DNA from: Candidatus Gerdarchaeota archaeon
Lineage (GTDB): Archaea; Asgardarchaeota; Heimdallarchaeia; JABLTI01
NCBI GenBank assembly: GCA_016840945.1
Contig: JAEORJ010000242.1
Location: 1-9,041 of the forward strand
Direction: 5' to 3'
Length of the DNA: 9,041 nt
Shown here: in pieces, positions 1 through 6,459 of the stretch
Layout of the letters: each line of letters starts with the position of its first letter
Position numbering within the stretch: position 1 is the stretch's first letter
The notes under the pieces: generated by a model
What the model was told of the DNA's origin: nothing
Databases searched by the model: none
What the model saw: only the letters and a program-made list of their open reading frames with translations
Program-made: the position numbers and the translations under genes

Positions 1-342
1 GAAGTACTTATTACTAATATTATACAAAATGAACAGAAAACAATAGAGGTAAATGTTCCAAAATTATCCTTCTTGCCATTAAATTTAAGCCATGTAGTTA
101 ATGGTAAATATAGTACTATAGAAATACCTGCAAAGAAGCAAAAAAAAGTTAAGATTAAAATACCAAAATCAATAGTCCATGATAAGTGCCCAAAAGAATT
201 AGTAATAAATAAAATGATTGGTAAAAAAATGAGTATTATAAATAATCCAATTCCTATTAAGAGACTATTTCTAATTGATTTTTTCATTTCTATTAAACCT
301 AAATTATTATATGATGCTTTTTTAATAAACAATCATTTGTAA
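1..342 (+). CDS. Unrecognised protein, 3' end only (113 codons, open at left edge)
   Basis: The reading frame is open from the first base of the window and stops with TAA at 340-342, so the true start lies to the left. A TTG at 73 could be called as a start, but the 24 codons before it are open and read as ordinary coding sequence, so this is better taken as a truncated gene. The visible part is rich in Lys and Ile, strongly basic, and alternates short strand-like stretches (around residues 10-60) with a more hydrophobic C-terminal third (IKRLFLIDFFISIKPKLLYD). I see no signal peptide, catalytic motif or known family signature. The stop codon overlaps a small perfect hairpin. The next gene has its own promoter, so this one is probably the last gene of a unit coming from the left. 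No function is proposed. Confidence 0.55.
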   Translation, partial: EVLITNIIQNEQKTIEVNVPKLSFLPLNLSHVVNGKYSTIEIPAKKQKKVKIKIPKSIVHDKCPKELVINKMIGKKMSIINNPIPIKRLFLIDFFISIKPKLLYDAFLINNHL

Positions 343-358
343 CAGTTTAAGAACTGTT
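341..358 (+). terminator. Perfect 7-bp hairpin overlapping a stop codon
   Basis: AACAGTT (341-347) and AACTGTT (352-358) are perfect inverted copies around a TAAG loop, starting inside the TAA stop of the left-edge gene. No long T-run follows directly; a short T-rich stretch (ACTTTTCT) begins about 30 bases on. Its position at the gene end suggests 3'-end formation, but the stem is short and DNA this AT-rich makes chance hairpins common. Confidence 0.35.
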
Positions 359-430
359 TATCTGAAAAATATAATGTAGAACAAGACTTTTCTATAAAAT
401 AAATTTGTTTTAATTAGTGAAATTATTAAA

Positions 431-440
431 CTTATATAAA
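431..440 (+). promoter_or_regulatory. TATA box of the VOC-flavodoxin unit
   Basis: CTTATATAAA lies in the 128-base gap before the VOC gene, with its centre about 35 bases before the ATG at 471. Archaeal TATA boxes sit about 26 bases before the transcription start, which predicts a start near 462 and a leader of roughly 10 bases. No good SD site lies before the ATG, so the first gene is probably translated from a leaderless or nearly leaderless message. An A-rich stretch just upstream (TTAAA) could serve as a BRE. Confidence 0.5.
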
Positions 441-470
441 ATAAATACAGAATTCCTGGATTAATAATAC

Positions 471-884
471 ATGGATGTTAAAAAAGTGGAAAATTCATTA
501 TTTGATAAAATAGATTGCATTAGAATACCTGTGCCAAATCTTGAAGAAGGAATAATTTTCTATGTAGAAAAACTTGGGCATAAAATAATATGGAAAACTA
601 AGATAGCAGCAGGATTAAAACTTGCTAACGATAAAAGTGAAATTGTGTTATATACTGGACAAGAAGGATTAGAAATTGATTTTAAAGTAAAAGATATATC
701 ACAAGCAGTAAATACATTTGTTAAAGCAGGTGGAGAAATAATTACAGGACCATTTGATATACAAATAGGAAAATGTGCTGTAGTAAAAGATCCTTGGGGC
801 AATCAATTTGTAATCTTAGATTCAAGCAAAGGTAAATTTGTGGTTGACGAAAATAAAGAAGTGATTGGATTAAAAAAAGAGTAA
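471..884 (+). CDS. VOC-superfamily (glyoxalase/bleomycin-resistance fold) protein lacking the usual metal ligands
   Basis: This 137-residue protein has the length and layout of a single-chain VOC protein with two beta-alpha-beta-beta-beta modules. The first module opens at about residues 14-42 (DCIRIPVPNLEEGIIFYVEKLG, here split as DCIRIPVPN and a helix ending EKLG). The second opens near residue 66 (GLEIDFKVKD) and ends with the hallmark KDPWGNQFVILD at 106-117. In metal-dependent members a His follows the first-strand Asp and a Glu sits in the last strand; here these positions are Cys16 and Val114, so it probably does not bind metal in the glyoxalase I manner. The tail after ILD (SSKGKFVVDE) resembles uncharacterised VOC proteins rather than known glyoxalases or fosfomycin-resistance enzymes. 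It likely acts in the cytoplasm, binding a small ligand not identifiable from sequence. The flavodoxin gene follows 16 bases later and is probably cotranscribed. Start chosen for its fit with the TATA box and the VOC N-terminus. Confidence 0.85.
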   Translation: MDVKKVENSLFDKIDCIRIPVPNLEEGIIFYVEKLGHKIIWKTKIAAGLKLANDKSEIVLYTGQEGLEIDFKVKDISQAVNTFVKAGGEIITGPFDIQIGKCAVVKDPWGNQFVILDSSKGKFVVDENKEVIGLKKE

Positions 885-891
885 GAGTGAT
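885..891 (+). promoter_or_regulatory. Ribosome binding site deciding the flavodoxin start
   Basis: GAGTGAT resembles the archaeal SD consensus (GGAGGTGATC) and begins directly after the VOC stop codon. It lies 9 bases before the ATG at 901 but directly abuts the alternative GTG at 892, so it favours 901 as the start. Confidence 0.45.
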
Positions 892-900
892 GTGGAAAAA

Positions 901-1359
901 ATGACTTCAATACTTGTATTATATCATTCACAAGAATATGGTAATACCAATGCAATGGCTGAAGCAGTAGCTGATGGAGCACAAACTGCTGGAGCAAAAG
1001 TGACAATGATCAATACAAATGAAACACGAGTAGATATCGATCAATTCCGATTGTTTGATGCAATTGCCTTTGGATCTCCAGATTATTGGGGATACATTGC
1101 TGGTGGATTAAAAGTCTTTGTAGATGATTTCTATATTGAACGAAAAGGCAATCGAAAAGGATTAGAAAATAAACCATATGGATTATTCTATTCCCATGGT
1201 GGTGGAGGAAGAGTACATGAACCTTTTGAACAATTATTTAAAATGATGAGAATTGGTTCAAAAATTGGGAAAACAATTGAATCTTATGGATATCCAAATA
1301 ATAATGTACTCGAAGCTTGTAAGGATTTGGGAAAACAATTAGTTGAATATTTTAAATAA
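901..1359 (+). CDS. Flavodoxin-fold FMN protein, WrbA/NAD(P)H:quinone-oxidoreductase-like
   Basis: From ATG 901 the protein has 152 residues, a short single-domain flavodoxin. It starts directly with the first beta strand and the FMN-phosphate loop (ILVLYHSQEYGNTNAMAEAV, residues 4-23, with the SxxxGNT pattern). Next comes the middle flavin-contact loop AFGSPDYWGYIAGGLKVFVD, like the GSPTRFG loop of WrbA, and then the GxGG-rich loop YSHGGGGRVHEP. These three loops together bind FMN. Members of this group pass electrons from NAD(P)H or ferredoxin to quinones or other acceptors; the real partner here is unknown. At 152 residues it is shorter than tetrameric WrbA (about 200 residues) and lacks an obvious WrbA insertion. 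A GTG at 892 in the same frame would add three residues (MEK). ATG is preferred because the protein then begins at the first strand and a GAGTGAT site sits 9 bases upstream. It lies 16 bases after the VOC stop and is very likely cotranscribed with it. Confidence 0.85.
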   Translation: MTSILVLYHSQEYGNTNAMAEAVADGAQTAGAKVTMINTNETRVDIDQFRLFDAIAFGSPDYWGYIAGGLKVFVDDFYIERKGNRKGLENKPYGLFYSHGGGGRVHEPFEQLFKMMRIGSKIGKTIESYGYPNNNVLEACKDLGKQLVEYFK

Positions 1360-1409
1360 TAAAATTGAAAATATTAGTAAAAATCACTAAAAGTATGAAT
1401 AAACCAGTG

Positions 1410-2222
1410 TTATTTCTTAAAACCACCATGATGAAAAGCTACTTCACAGTTAAGATTATGGGGTTTGCAAAAGGTTAGAATTTCATCCTCAATTGTATCC
1501 CAGATTGAATTATCATTTCTTATTTGTTCATAGAGATCATATAAATCTGGAAAATTATCTATAATTAAATCCATTATTCTTCTTATGTTATGAGCTCGAA
1601 AATTTATATTCTCAAACATGAAATTTCTTGTAAAATGTTTTGTTGCTTGGACTATTGATTTCCAATCGGTTATTTCCGGAAAAAGAGGTGAAACAAAAAC
1701 ATACGTTGGAATACCTTCTTTAGCAATTTTCTCTAATGCCTTGATTCGTAATTGTGGTCTCGAAGCTAATGGTTCGATTTTTTTAGCCAAGCTAGTATCT
1801 AAGGTATTTAATGAAATACCTATACGAATATTTTCGAATTGTTTGAATAAATCAATATCACGTTCAACTAAACGAGATTTGGTTAATATTTCTAATCTAG
1901 CTTTTGTTCCAACCAATCTTTCTAAAATTGCTCGAGTAACTTTATACTTTGCTTCTATTGGACAATAAGGATCTGTAACGGAACTAAGTAATAGTGTTTT
2001 ATCAGCATATTTTTCAGGATTAATTTTTGCTATATCAAATCTCTTAATATCAATGAATTTTCCCCAAGTATCTCCCCCATGATTAGTGAAGCGTTTCATA
2101 AATTCTGCATAGCAATAAATACAACCATGTTGACAACCAACAAAAGGATTTATAACAAAATCAATTCCAGGAATGTTGCTTCTTGTAATAATACTCTTTA
2201 CTTCAATGATTTTTTTATCCAT
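1410..2222 (-). CDS. SPL-family (SplB/COG1533) radical SAM protein
   Basis: The 270-residue protein carries the radical SAM cluster motif CxxxCxxC at Cys30, Cys34 and Cys37 (NPFVGCQHGCIYCYAEF). This is the form typical of spore-photoproduct-lyase-like proteins, which bind a [4Fe-4S] cluster and cleave S-adenosylmethionine. The second family landmark, normally TDPYQPxE, is here TDPYCPIE at 83-90, with Cys87 in the usual Gln place. The strand motifs LEILTKS (about 110-116) and IRIGISLNTLD (about 132-142) follow the family TIM-barrel order. It is shorter than true SP lyases (about 340 residues), and repair of spore photoproduct is not expected in a non-spore-former, so the substrate is unknown. 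Cys252 and Cys259 near the C-terminus are outside the core motif. The gene is convergent with the flavodoxin gene (50-base gap) and divergent from the GNAT gene. An AGGA sits 9 bases before the ATG. Confidence 0.88.
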   Translation of the reverse strand: MDKKIIEVKSIITRSNIPGIDFVINPFVGCQHGCIYCYAEFMKRFTNHGGDTWGKFIDIKRFDIAKINPEKYADKTLLLSSVTDPYCPIEAKYKVTRAILERLVGTKARLEILTKSRLVERDIDLFKQFENIRIGISLNTLDTSLAKKIEPLASRPQLRIKALEKIAKEGIPTYVFVSPLFPEITDWKSIVQATKHFTRNFMFENINFRAHNIRRIMDLIIDNFPDLYDLYEQIRNDNSIWDTIEDEILTFCKPHNLNCEVAFHHGGFKK

Positions 2223-2245
2223 TATTTCAAATCCTATTTATTTTC

Positions 2246-2257
2246 ATATATATTTTA
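2246..2257 (-). promoter_or_regulatory. TATA box of the radical SAM gene
   Basis: On the - strand this reads AAAATATATATG, centred about 30 bases before the ATG at 2222. The usual 26-base spacing predicts a transcription start only a few bases before the ATG, which would leave the AGGA at 2232-2235 outside the message. Either the message is leaderless or the box lies elsewhere in the very AT-rich 233-base intergenic region (2223-2455). Nothing else in that region stood out; a possible TATA (TTTATAAC, 2391-2398) faces the + strand gene. Confidence 0.4.
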
Positions 2258-2455
2258 AGCATTAATAAAATTGATAATTAAAGATATCATTTCTTTTTTA
2301 TAATGAATATCATTGTTTATACTAATAACTTGTTTTTAATTAAGAAAATAAAAGTAATTGATTATTATATCTACTAGACTAATCTTAATATTTATAACAT
2401 ATTACTGTGATTAAAGTACATAAAAATGTAATAACCTTTTGATGATTTTTAAAAC

Positions 2456-3514
2456 ATGAGAGATGAAAAAATGATTGAAGAGTATATGATAAAAAAATTT
2501 AATCCATTAAAAGCAACTGATGAGGAGTTTTCAAAATTATTTAGTTTATTAGATACTCTAATCAGAGAAAAGGACAAAGATGAACCTTTACCAACAAATG
2601 AATTCAGATTAAAGAATTTTAGATTCAAAAGTCCAGATTTTGATGAATATTTATGGTTAGTATGGAAGGATAACGAAGTAATTGGTTTTAGTAATTTAAC
2701 AATCAGAACAAAAGCGTCAGTTTCTTATGATATAAACAAACATGTTAGTAATTTCACAATCAGAATAAGAAAAGACTATAGACGAAAAGGGGTAGGATCA
2801 AAGCTTCTTCGAGAAATTATAAAGCAAGCAAAAAAGAATAGCGTAATAACTACCCTTCAATGTGATACAACCTATGAGTCTGGTTTTGAATTTTGTAGAA
2901 AATTAGAAGGAACCTTAGCATTAGAATCTATTGAGAATCGTTGCTATCTAAATGAAGTAAATTGGGAGTTAATGAATGAATGGAGAAAACAAGGTCGAGA
3001 AAGAAGTAGATTGGAAGAAAGGCATTTAGAGTGGTTCCAAAAATGTCCTGAAGAGATTATCGAAGAATATACTAATATGTATACTGAAACAATGAATCAG
3101 CAACCTTTGGGTTTAATCGAGTCTCGAGCAAAAACCACTCCAGAATCAAGAAGGAAACAAGAACAAAATTTCGATGATCTAGGGTATATTTGGCAAAGTG
3201 TTATTTCTCGAGAGAAAAATGGAGCTATTAGTGGTGTAACTGATGTCACCTTTATTCCAGATAGAGCTCACAAAATTTACCAAGAATTAACTGGGGTAAA
3301 ATCCGACTATAGGGGAAAGGGATTAGGAAAATGGTTGAAAGCAGAAATGTTGTTTTACATTAAAGAGCACTATCCCAATGTTCAATACATTACTACAGGA
3401 AACGCTAATGCTAATGTAGCAATGCTTTCGATTAATACTAGAATGGGCTTTAAACAGTATGAGAATAGAAAAATCTACAAGTTCAAATTAGCTGATTTAG
3501 AGAAAAGAGTGTGA
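2456..3514 (+). CDS. Tandem-domain GNAT N-acetyltransferase
   Basis: Two GCN5-related acetyltransferase domains are fused in 352 residues. The first (about 10-165) has the acetyl-CoA pyrophosphate loop RRKGVG at 109-114 after the strand NFTIRIRKDY. The second (about 200-345) has RGKGLG at 286-291 after ELTGVKSDY and a well-kept C-terminal motif, NANANVAMLSINTRMGF, at 316-332. This layout matches two-domain GNATs such as mycothiol synthase (MshD) relatives, in which the C-terminal domain is catalytic and the N-terminal one often degenerate. Here both retain the loop, though the region after the first loop is poorer. The acceptor is not predictable; mycothiol synthesis is not implied. Start choice is uncertain: ATG 2456 has a weak GATGAT 9 bases before it, whereas the in-frame ATG at 2471 is preceded by GAGAGATG (2458-2465), and ATG 2486 is also possible. 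The stop lies 6 bases from the end of the convergent surface-protein gene. Confidence 0.85.
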   Translation: MRDEKMIEEYMIKKFNPLKATDEEFSKLFSLLDTLIREKDKDEPLPTNEFRLKNFRFKSPDFDEYLWLVWKDNEVIGFSNLTIRTKASVSYDINKHVSNFTIRIRKDYRRKGVGSKLLREIIKQAKKNSVITTLQCDTTYESGFEFCRKLEGTLALESIENRCYLNEVNWELMNEWRKQGRERSRLEERHLEWFQKCPEEIIEEYTNMYTETMNQQPLGLIESRAKTTPESRRKQEQNFDDLGYIWQSVISREKNGAISGVTDVTFIPDRAHKIYQELTGVKSDYRGKGLGKWLKAEMLFYIKEHYPNVQYITTGNANANVAMLSINTRMGFKQYENRKIYKFKLADLEKRV

Positions 3515-3515
3515 A

Positions 3516-3537
3516 GGAAATTACTTGTGTAATTTCC
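3516..3537. terminator. Perfect 9-bp hairpin shared by two convergent gene ends
   Basis: GGAAATTAC (3516-3524) and GTAATTTCC (3529-3537) are perfect inverted copies with a 4-base loop. The structure begins 2 bases after the GNAT stop and contains the stop codon (3521-3523) and last codons of the - strand gene. It is therefore placed to mark the 3' end of both messages. On the - strand a pyrimidine-rich tail (TTCACACTCTTTTCTC) follows; on the + strand there is no T-run. Confidence 0.55.
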
Positions 3538-6316
3538 AACGACGAATAATTAATCCGAGAGAAAGTATTAGACTAAAAGCCAATATACCAAAAGTTAGAC
3601 CAATTGCTGATTGTACAGTTACTGTTTCTGTAATAGTTTCAGGTGGTGGGGTTATGGTTACAGGGGGAATTTCAGGATAATCTGTGTCATCGTTAGGATC
3701 AGTATCTGCATCAATTTCAATACCATCTAAATAAGTATCTCCATCGGAATCAGGATTAAGAGGATCTGTGAAATAAGTATTAACTTCTTCAGCATCTGTT
3801 AGTCCATCGGCATCGCTATCTATAGCTTTTGGATTAGTTGAATAAGTTTCAATTTCTTCAAAGTCAGTTAAAGAATCAAAATCAGTATCTGCTAAAAGAG
3901 GATTAGTAAAATAAACACAAAGTTCTTCAAAATCAGTTAATCCATCCGAATCACTATCTGATAAAATAGGGCTTGTAGGATAAACGAAAATCTCCGCAAA
4001 ATCAGTCAAACCATCCGAATCGGTATCATTCAATATTGGACTTGTACCATAAGTAAAGAGTTCGTTATAATCATTTAACATATCACCATCTGTATCTTGG
4101 AGTATTGGATTTGTAGCGTAAATAGTTACTTCATCACCATCATTAAGTCCATCTTCATCGGTGTCTGTTATGAGTGGATTAGAGGAATAGGTATTAATTT
4201 CAATACCATCTAGAAGACCATCGCCATCTGTATCAGCTAGCAAAGGATTAGTATTAAATAGATTTATTTCCTCATCATCAGTCAGATAATCTGAATCGGT
4301 ATCATTATTATGAGGATCAGTGTAATAATGATGAATCTCTTCGTAGTCTGTTAAATCATCTCCATCAGTATCGATACCCACCCTAAATATTTTCATTCCA
4401 TTCTCACTATCACCAACATAAAGGGAATCACCACTGAGACACACACCATAATAAGTTCCTCCATCATCATATTGACCTAATTCAGTTGGTAAAGTAGGGT
4501 CACTAACATTAAGAATTTCTAAACCATCCGTTGCATCAGCAATATAAGCTATGTTATTATTGACTACAACATCTAGAGTATATAAATCACCTTCAGTATA
4601 TTGACCTATTTTAACTGGTGAGGAGCAATCACTAACATCGATTATCATCAAAAAGCCTTTACCATTGAGTTTTTGATTCAAACCAACAAGATAAACATAA
4701 TTATCAACAATTGCAATATTCCTCATATAAATTTGACTTTCTTTATAATTACCAATTTCAATTGGATTACTACAGTTAGTTATATCAAGTATCTCTAAAC
4801 CATTTTGATCGTCTGCAACAAAAGCGTAATTATCTTGAACTACAACTGCTCTTGCACTACCATCGTTATCATCATGTTGACCAATAAGAAAAGGACTTGT
4901 GGGATCAGATATATCTACGATTTCTAAACCATCAACATAATCTGCTATAAAAGCATAGTTACCTCTGATAGCAACTTGATATGTTCCTCCAGGACCATAA
5001 TCATAATAACCAATTTCAACAGGTGAGCTAGGATCACTAATATCAATTATTTCCATTCCATCTGTCCAATCTGCTAGAAAAGCATAATTTCCACAAATGG
5101 TAACAGAATAAGCAAAACCACCATCATAAAACTGACCTATCTTAATTGGATTACTTGGATCAGTTATATCAAATATCAACATTCCAGAATCATAAGCTGC
5201 AGCATAAGCATAATTGCCACTAACTGCAACATCATAAATTAATTCAGCAGGATTAAACTCACCAACTTTTGTTATTGCACTGACATTACCTATATCAATA
5301 ATATCTAATCCAGCAAAGGACTCTGCAATAAATGCATAATTGCCACTAAGTGCTATACCATAAGAATTACCATAACCATCATCAAATAAAGCAATTCTAG
5401 TAGGATTAGTTACATCACTAACATCAAAAATTCTTAGCTCATTAGCATAACAAGGGATATAGACGTAATTATCTTTTAAAGTAATATCCCAACCAACACC
5501 ATAAATCTCAATACCAAGTAGTACAGGTGAACTTGGATTAGTGATATTATAAATTTCTAAACCTTGGCTAGTATCACTAACATAAGCATAAGAACCATTA
5601 ACGATAATATCTTTTGGAGAACCACCATTATCGATTTGCCCAACCTCAAACGGAGTTGTAGGATCACTGATATTGATTATTTCTAAACCATCACTACCAT
5701 CAGCAACAAACGCACAATCACCTTTTATAGTGACTCCGTAAGCATTGCCACCATCATAATATTGACCAACCTTGATAGGTGCGCTTAGATCACTGATATC
5801 AAGGATTTCTAAACCATTAATATCAGTAGCAAGAAAAGCATAATTATCTTTAATGGCGATATTGTAAACATTACCACCATCATAAAACTGTCCTATCTCA
5901 ATGGGGATTGTCGGATCGGAAATATCAATGATTTCTATTCCATCACTATAATCAGCAAGAAATGCATAACTACCATTTATAACAACAGTTCTTGCAGTGC
6001 CACCATCATAAAATTGACCAACAGCTGCTAATCCCCCAAAAAATGTGCAATCAATTATTTGTAATCCTTGATCACCATTTGCTAGATAGGCATAGCTACC
6101 AGAAACTGCTACGCCATAAGCAGTCCCAGAAACATCATATTGACCCACTTTTTCATAGATGAATTGTGTTTCACTTGTAATCTCGAATGGAGTAATTGGT
6201 TCTAAACTCAAAGAAGAGACATAAGTAAATGAATGAGAATCTGAAAAAGAAGTGAGTAATATCACACATAATAAGCTATAAACAAAAAAATAAGATGTTT
6301 TTTTTAAAGCTCTCAT
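3521..6316 (-). CDS. Large surface protein: 14 LVIVP repeats, 10 TSP3 calcium repeats, C-terminal membrane anchor
   Basis: The 931-residue protein reads, in order: signal peptide (MRALKK then a hydrophobic run at about 7-25); 14 LVIVP repeats of 41-49 residues (57-646); ten 23-residue thrombospondin-type-3-like calcium loops (649-882); a Pro/Thr linker with TPPPETITETVTV (about 883-902); one membrane helix (904-924); and a basic tail (RRWKLHK). The chain should be exported and held in the membrane with the propeller region outside. Each LVIVP repeat follows the plan [VI]GQ-[FY]DGG...GNYAF[LV]AD..GLEI[IL]DISDP-P[IV], as expected for one propeller blade, so 14 blades fit two seven-bladed propellers. 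TSP3 loops (DTDGDGLxDxxE) bind calcium and usually form stiff stalks. Repeat 12 carries a 6-7 residue Lys/Gly insertion, and repeats 1 and 7 lack the SDP-P signature. Several NxS/T sequons could be glycosylated. No enzyme motif is visible; adhesion or ligand binding is inferred. It is a paralogue of the next gene upstream. Confidence 0.9.
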   Translation of the reverse strand: MRALKKTSYFFVYSLLCVILLTSFSDSHSFTYVSSLSLEPITPFEITSETQFIYEKVGQYDVSGTAYGVAVSGSYAYLANGDQGLQIIDCTFFGGLAAVGQFYDGGTARTVVINGSYAFLADYSDGIEIIDISDPTIPIEIGQFYDGGNVYNIAIKDNYAFLATDINGLEILDISDLSAPIKVGQYYDGGNAYGVTIKGDCAFVADGSDGLEIINISDPTTPFEVGQIDNGGSPKDIIVNGSYAYVSDTSQGLEIYNITNPSSPVLLGIEIYGVGWDITLKDNYVYIPCYANELRIFDVSDVTNPTRIALFDDGYGNSYGIALSGNYAFIAESFAGLDIIDIGNVSAITKVGEFNPAELIYDVAVSGNYAYAAAYDSGMLIFDITDPSNPIKIGQFYDGGFAYSVTICGNYAFLADWTDGMEIIDISDPSSPVEIGYYDYGPGGTYQVAIRGNYAFIADYVDGLEIVDISDPTSPFLIGQHDDNDGSARAVVVQDNYAFVADDQNGLEILDITNCSNPIEIGNYKESQIYMRNIAIVDNYVYLVGLNQKLNGKGFLMIIDVSDCSSPVKIGQYTEGDLYTLDVVVNNNIAYIADATDGLEILNVSDPTLPTELGQYDDGGTYYGVCLSGDSLYVGDSENGMKIFRVGIDTDGDDLTDYEEIHHYYTDPHNNDTDSDYLTDDEEINLFNTNPLLADTDGDGLLDGIEINTYSSNPLITDTDEDGLNDGDEVTIYATNPILQDTDGDMLNDYNELFTYGTSPILNDTDSDGLTDFAEIFVYPTSPILSDSDSDGLTDFEELCVYFTNPLLADTDFDSLTDFEEIETYSTNPKAIDSDADGLTDAEEVNTYFTDPLNPDSDGDTYLDGIEIDADTDPNDDTDYPEIPPVTITPPPETITETVTVQSAIGLTFGILAFSLILSLGLIIRRWKLHK
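3671..4372 (-). repeat. Ten tandem 69-bp units encoding TSP3-like calcium loops
   Basis: Nine units of exactly 23 residues followed by a final variant unit encode residues 649-882. Each has the DxDxDGLxDxxE calcium loop followed by xxYxTxP. The units differ at many positions, so the array is an old protein repeat rather than a recent DNA expansion. Units 2, 5, 8 and 10 have lost the loop Gly (Tyr, Met, Ser and Thr instead), so their calcium affinity may differ. Confidence 0.9.
4379..6148 (-). repeat. Fourteen tandem ~126-bp units encoding LVIVP propeller blades
   Basis: Units encode residues 57-646. Most are 42-43 residues long; exceptions are 41 (unit 6), 49 (unit 12) and a 34-residue final unit that runs straight into the calcium stalk. 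The half-way boundary between units 7 and 8 is at residue 350/351, near base 5266. Units 2, 3, 4 and 9 are the most alike (GQFYDGG or GQYYDGG); units 6-8 and 12 are the most diverged. Confidence 0.88.
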
Positions 6317-6324
6317 AAAAAATA

Positions 6325-6330
6325 ACCTTC
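6325..6330 (-). promoter_or_regulatory. SD site of the 931-residue surface protein
   Basis: On the - strand GGAAGG lies 8 bases before the ATG at 6316, a good archaeal spacing. It supports this start and a message with a short leader. Confidence 0.6.
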
Positions 6331-6352
6331 CATCTACTTTGCGTTTTTTATT

Positions 6353-6362
6353 TTTTTATAAA
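6353..6362 (-). promoter_or_regulatory. TATA box of the 931-residue surface protein
   Basis: TTTTATAAAA (self-complementary) is centred about 42 bases before the ATG. A 26-base spacing gives a transcription start near 6331 and a leader of about 15 bases holding the GGAAGG site. Just upstream on the - strand is TAAGAAATCT, which is also found before the TATA box of the paralogue. Confidence 0.5.
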
Positions 6363-6429
6363 AAGATTTCTTATTAAATCAAAGTTTAAATAATTCACTC
6401 AAAAACTAATATCAAATGAGAAAAATAAG

Positions 6430-6459
6430 AACAAGAAATTATTTTTGCAATTTCTTGTT
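6430..6459 (-). terminator. Perfect 11-bp hairpin at the end of the 770-residue surface protein gene
   Basis: AACAAGAAATT (6430-6440) and AATTTCTTGTT (6449-6459) pair perfectly around an 8-base loop. The structure covers the last codons and the stop (6439-6441), and on the - strand is followed by CTTATTTTTCTC, a T-rich tail. This is the most intrinsic-terminator-like structure in the window. It implies that the two surface-protein genes are mostly transcribed separately. Confidence 0.6.

Noticed and set aside
560..1006. Two - strand frames (560-802 and 803-1006) opposite the VOC and flavodoxin genes
   Set aside because: Both lie antisense to well-supported genes, have no recognisable product and no SD site; they are shadows.
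1618..1968. A + strand frame of 116 codons
   Set aside because: It is antisense to the radical SAM gene, whose motifs are clear, and its translation shows no domain.
2223..2455. Possible small gene or RNA in the divergent intergenic region
   Set aside because: Only AT-rich sequence with candidate TATA boxes was seen; no convincing frame, tRNA-like fold or repeat.
3671..4372. Regular 69-bp tandem repeats, considered as a CRISPR or satellite array
   Set aside because: The units are coding, diverged at the DNA level, have no spacers, and fully explain as TSP3-like calcium loops.
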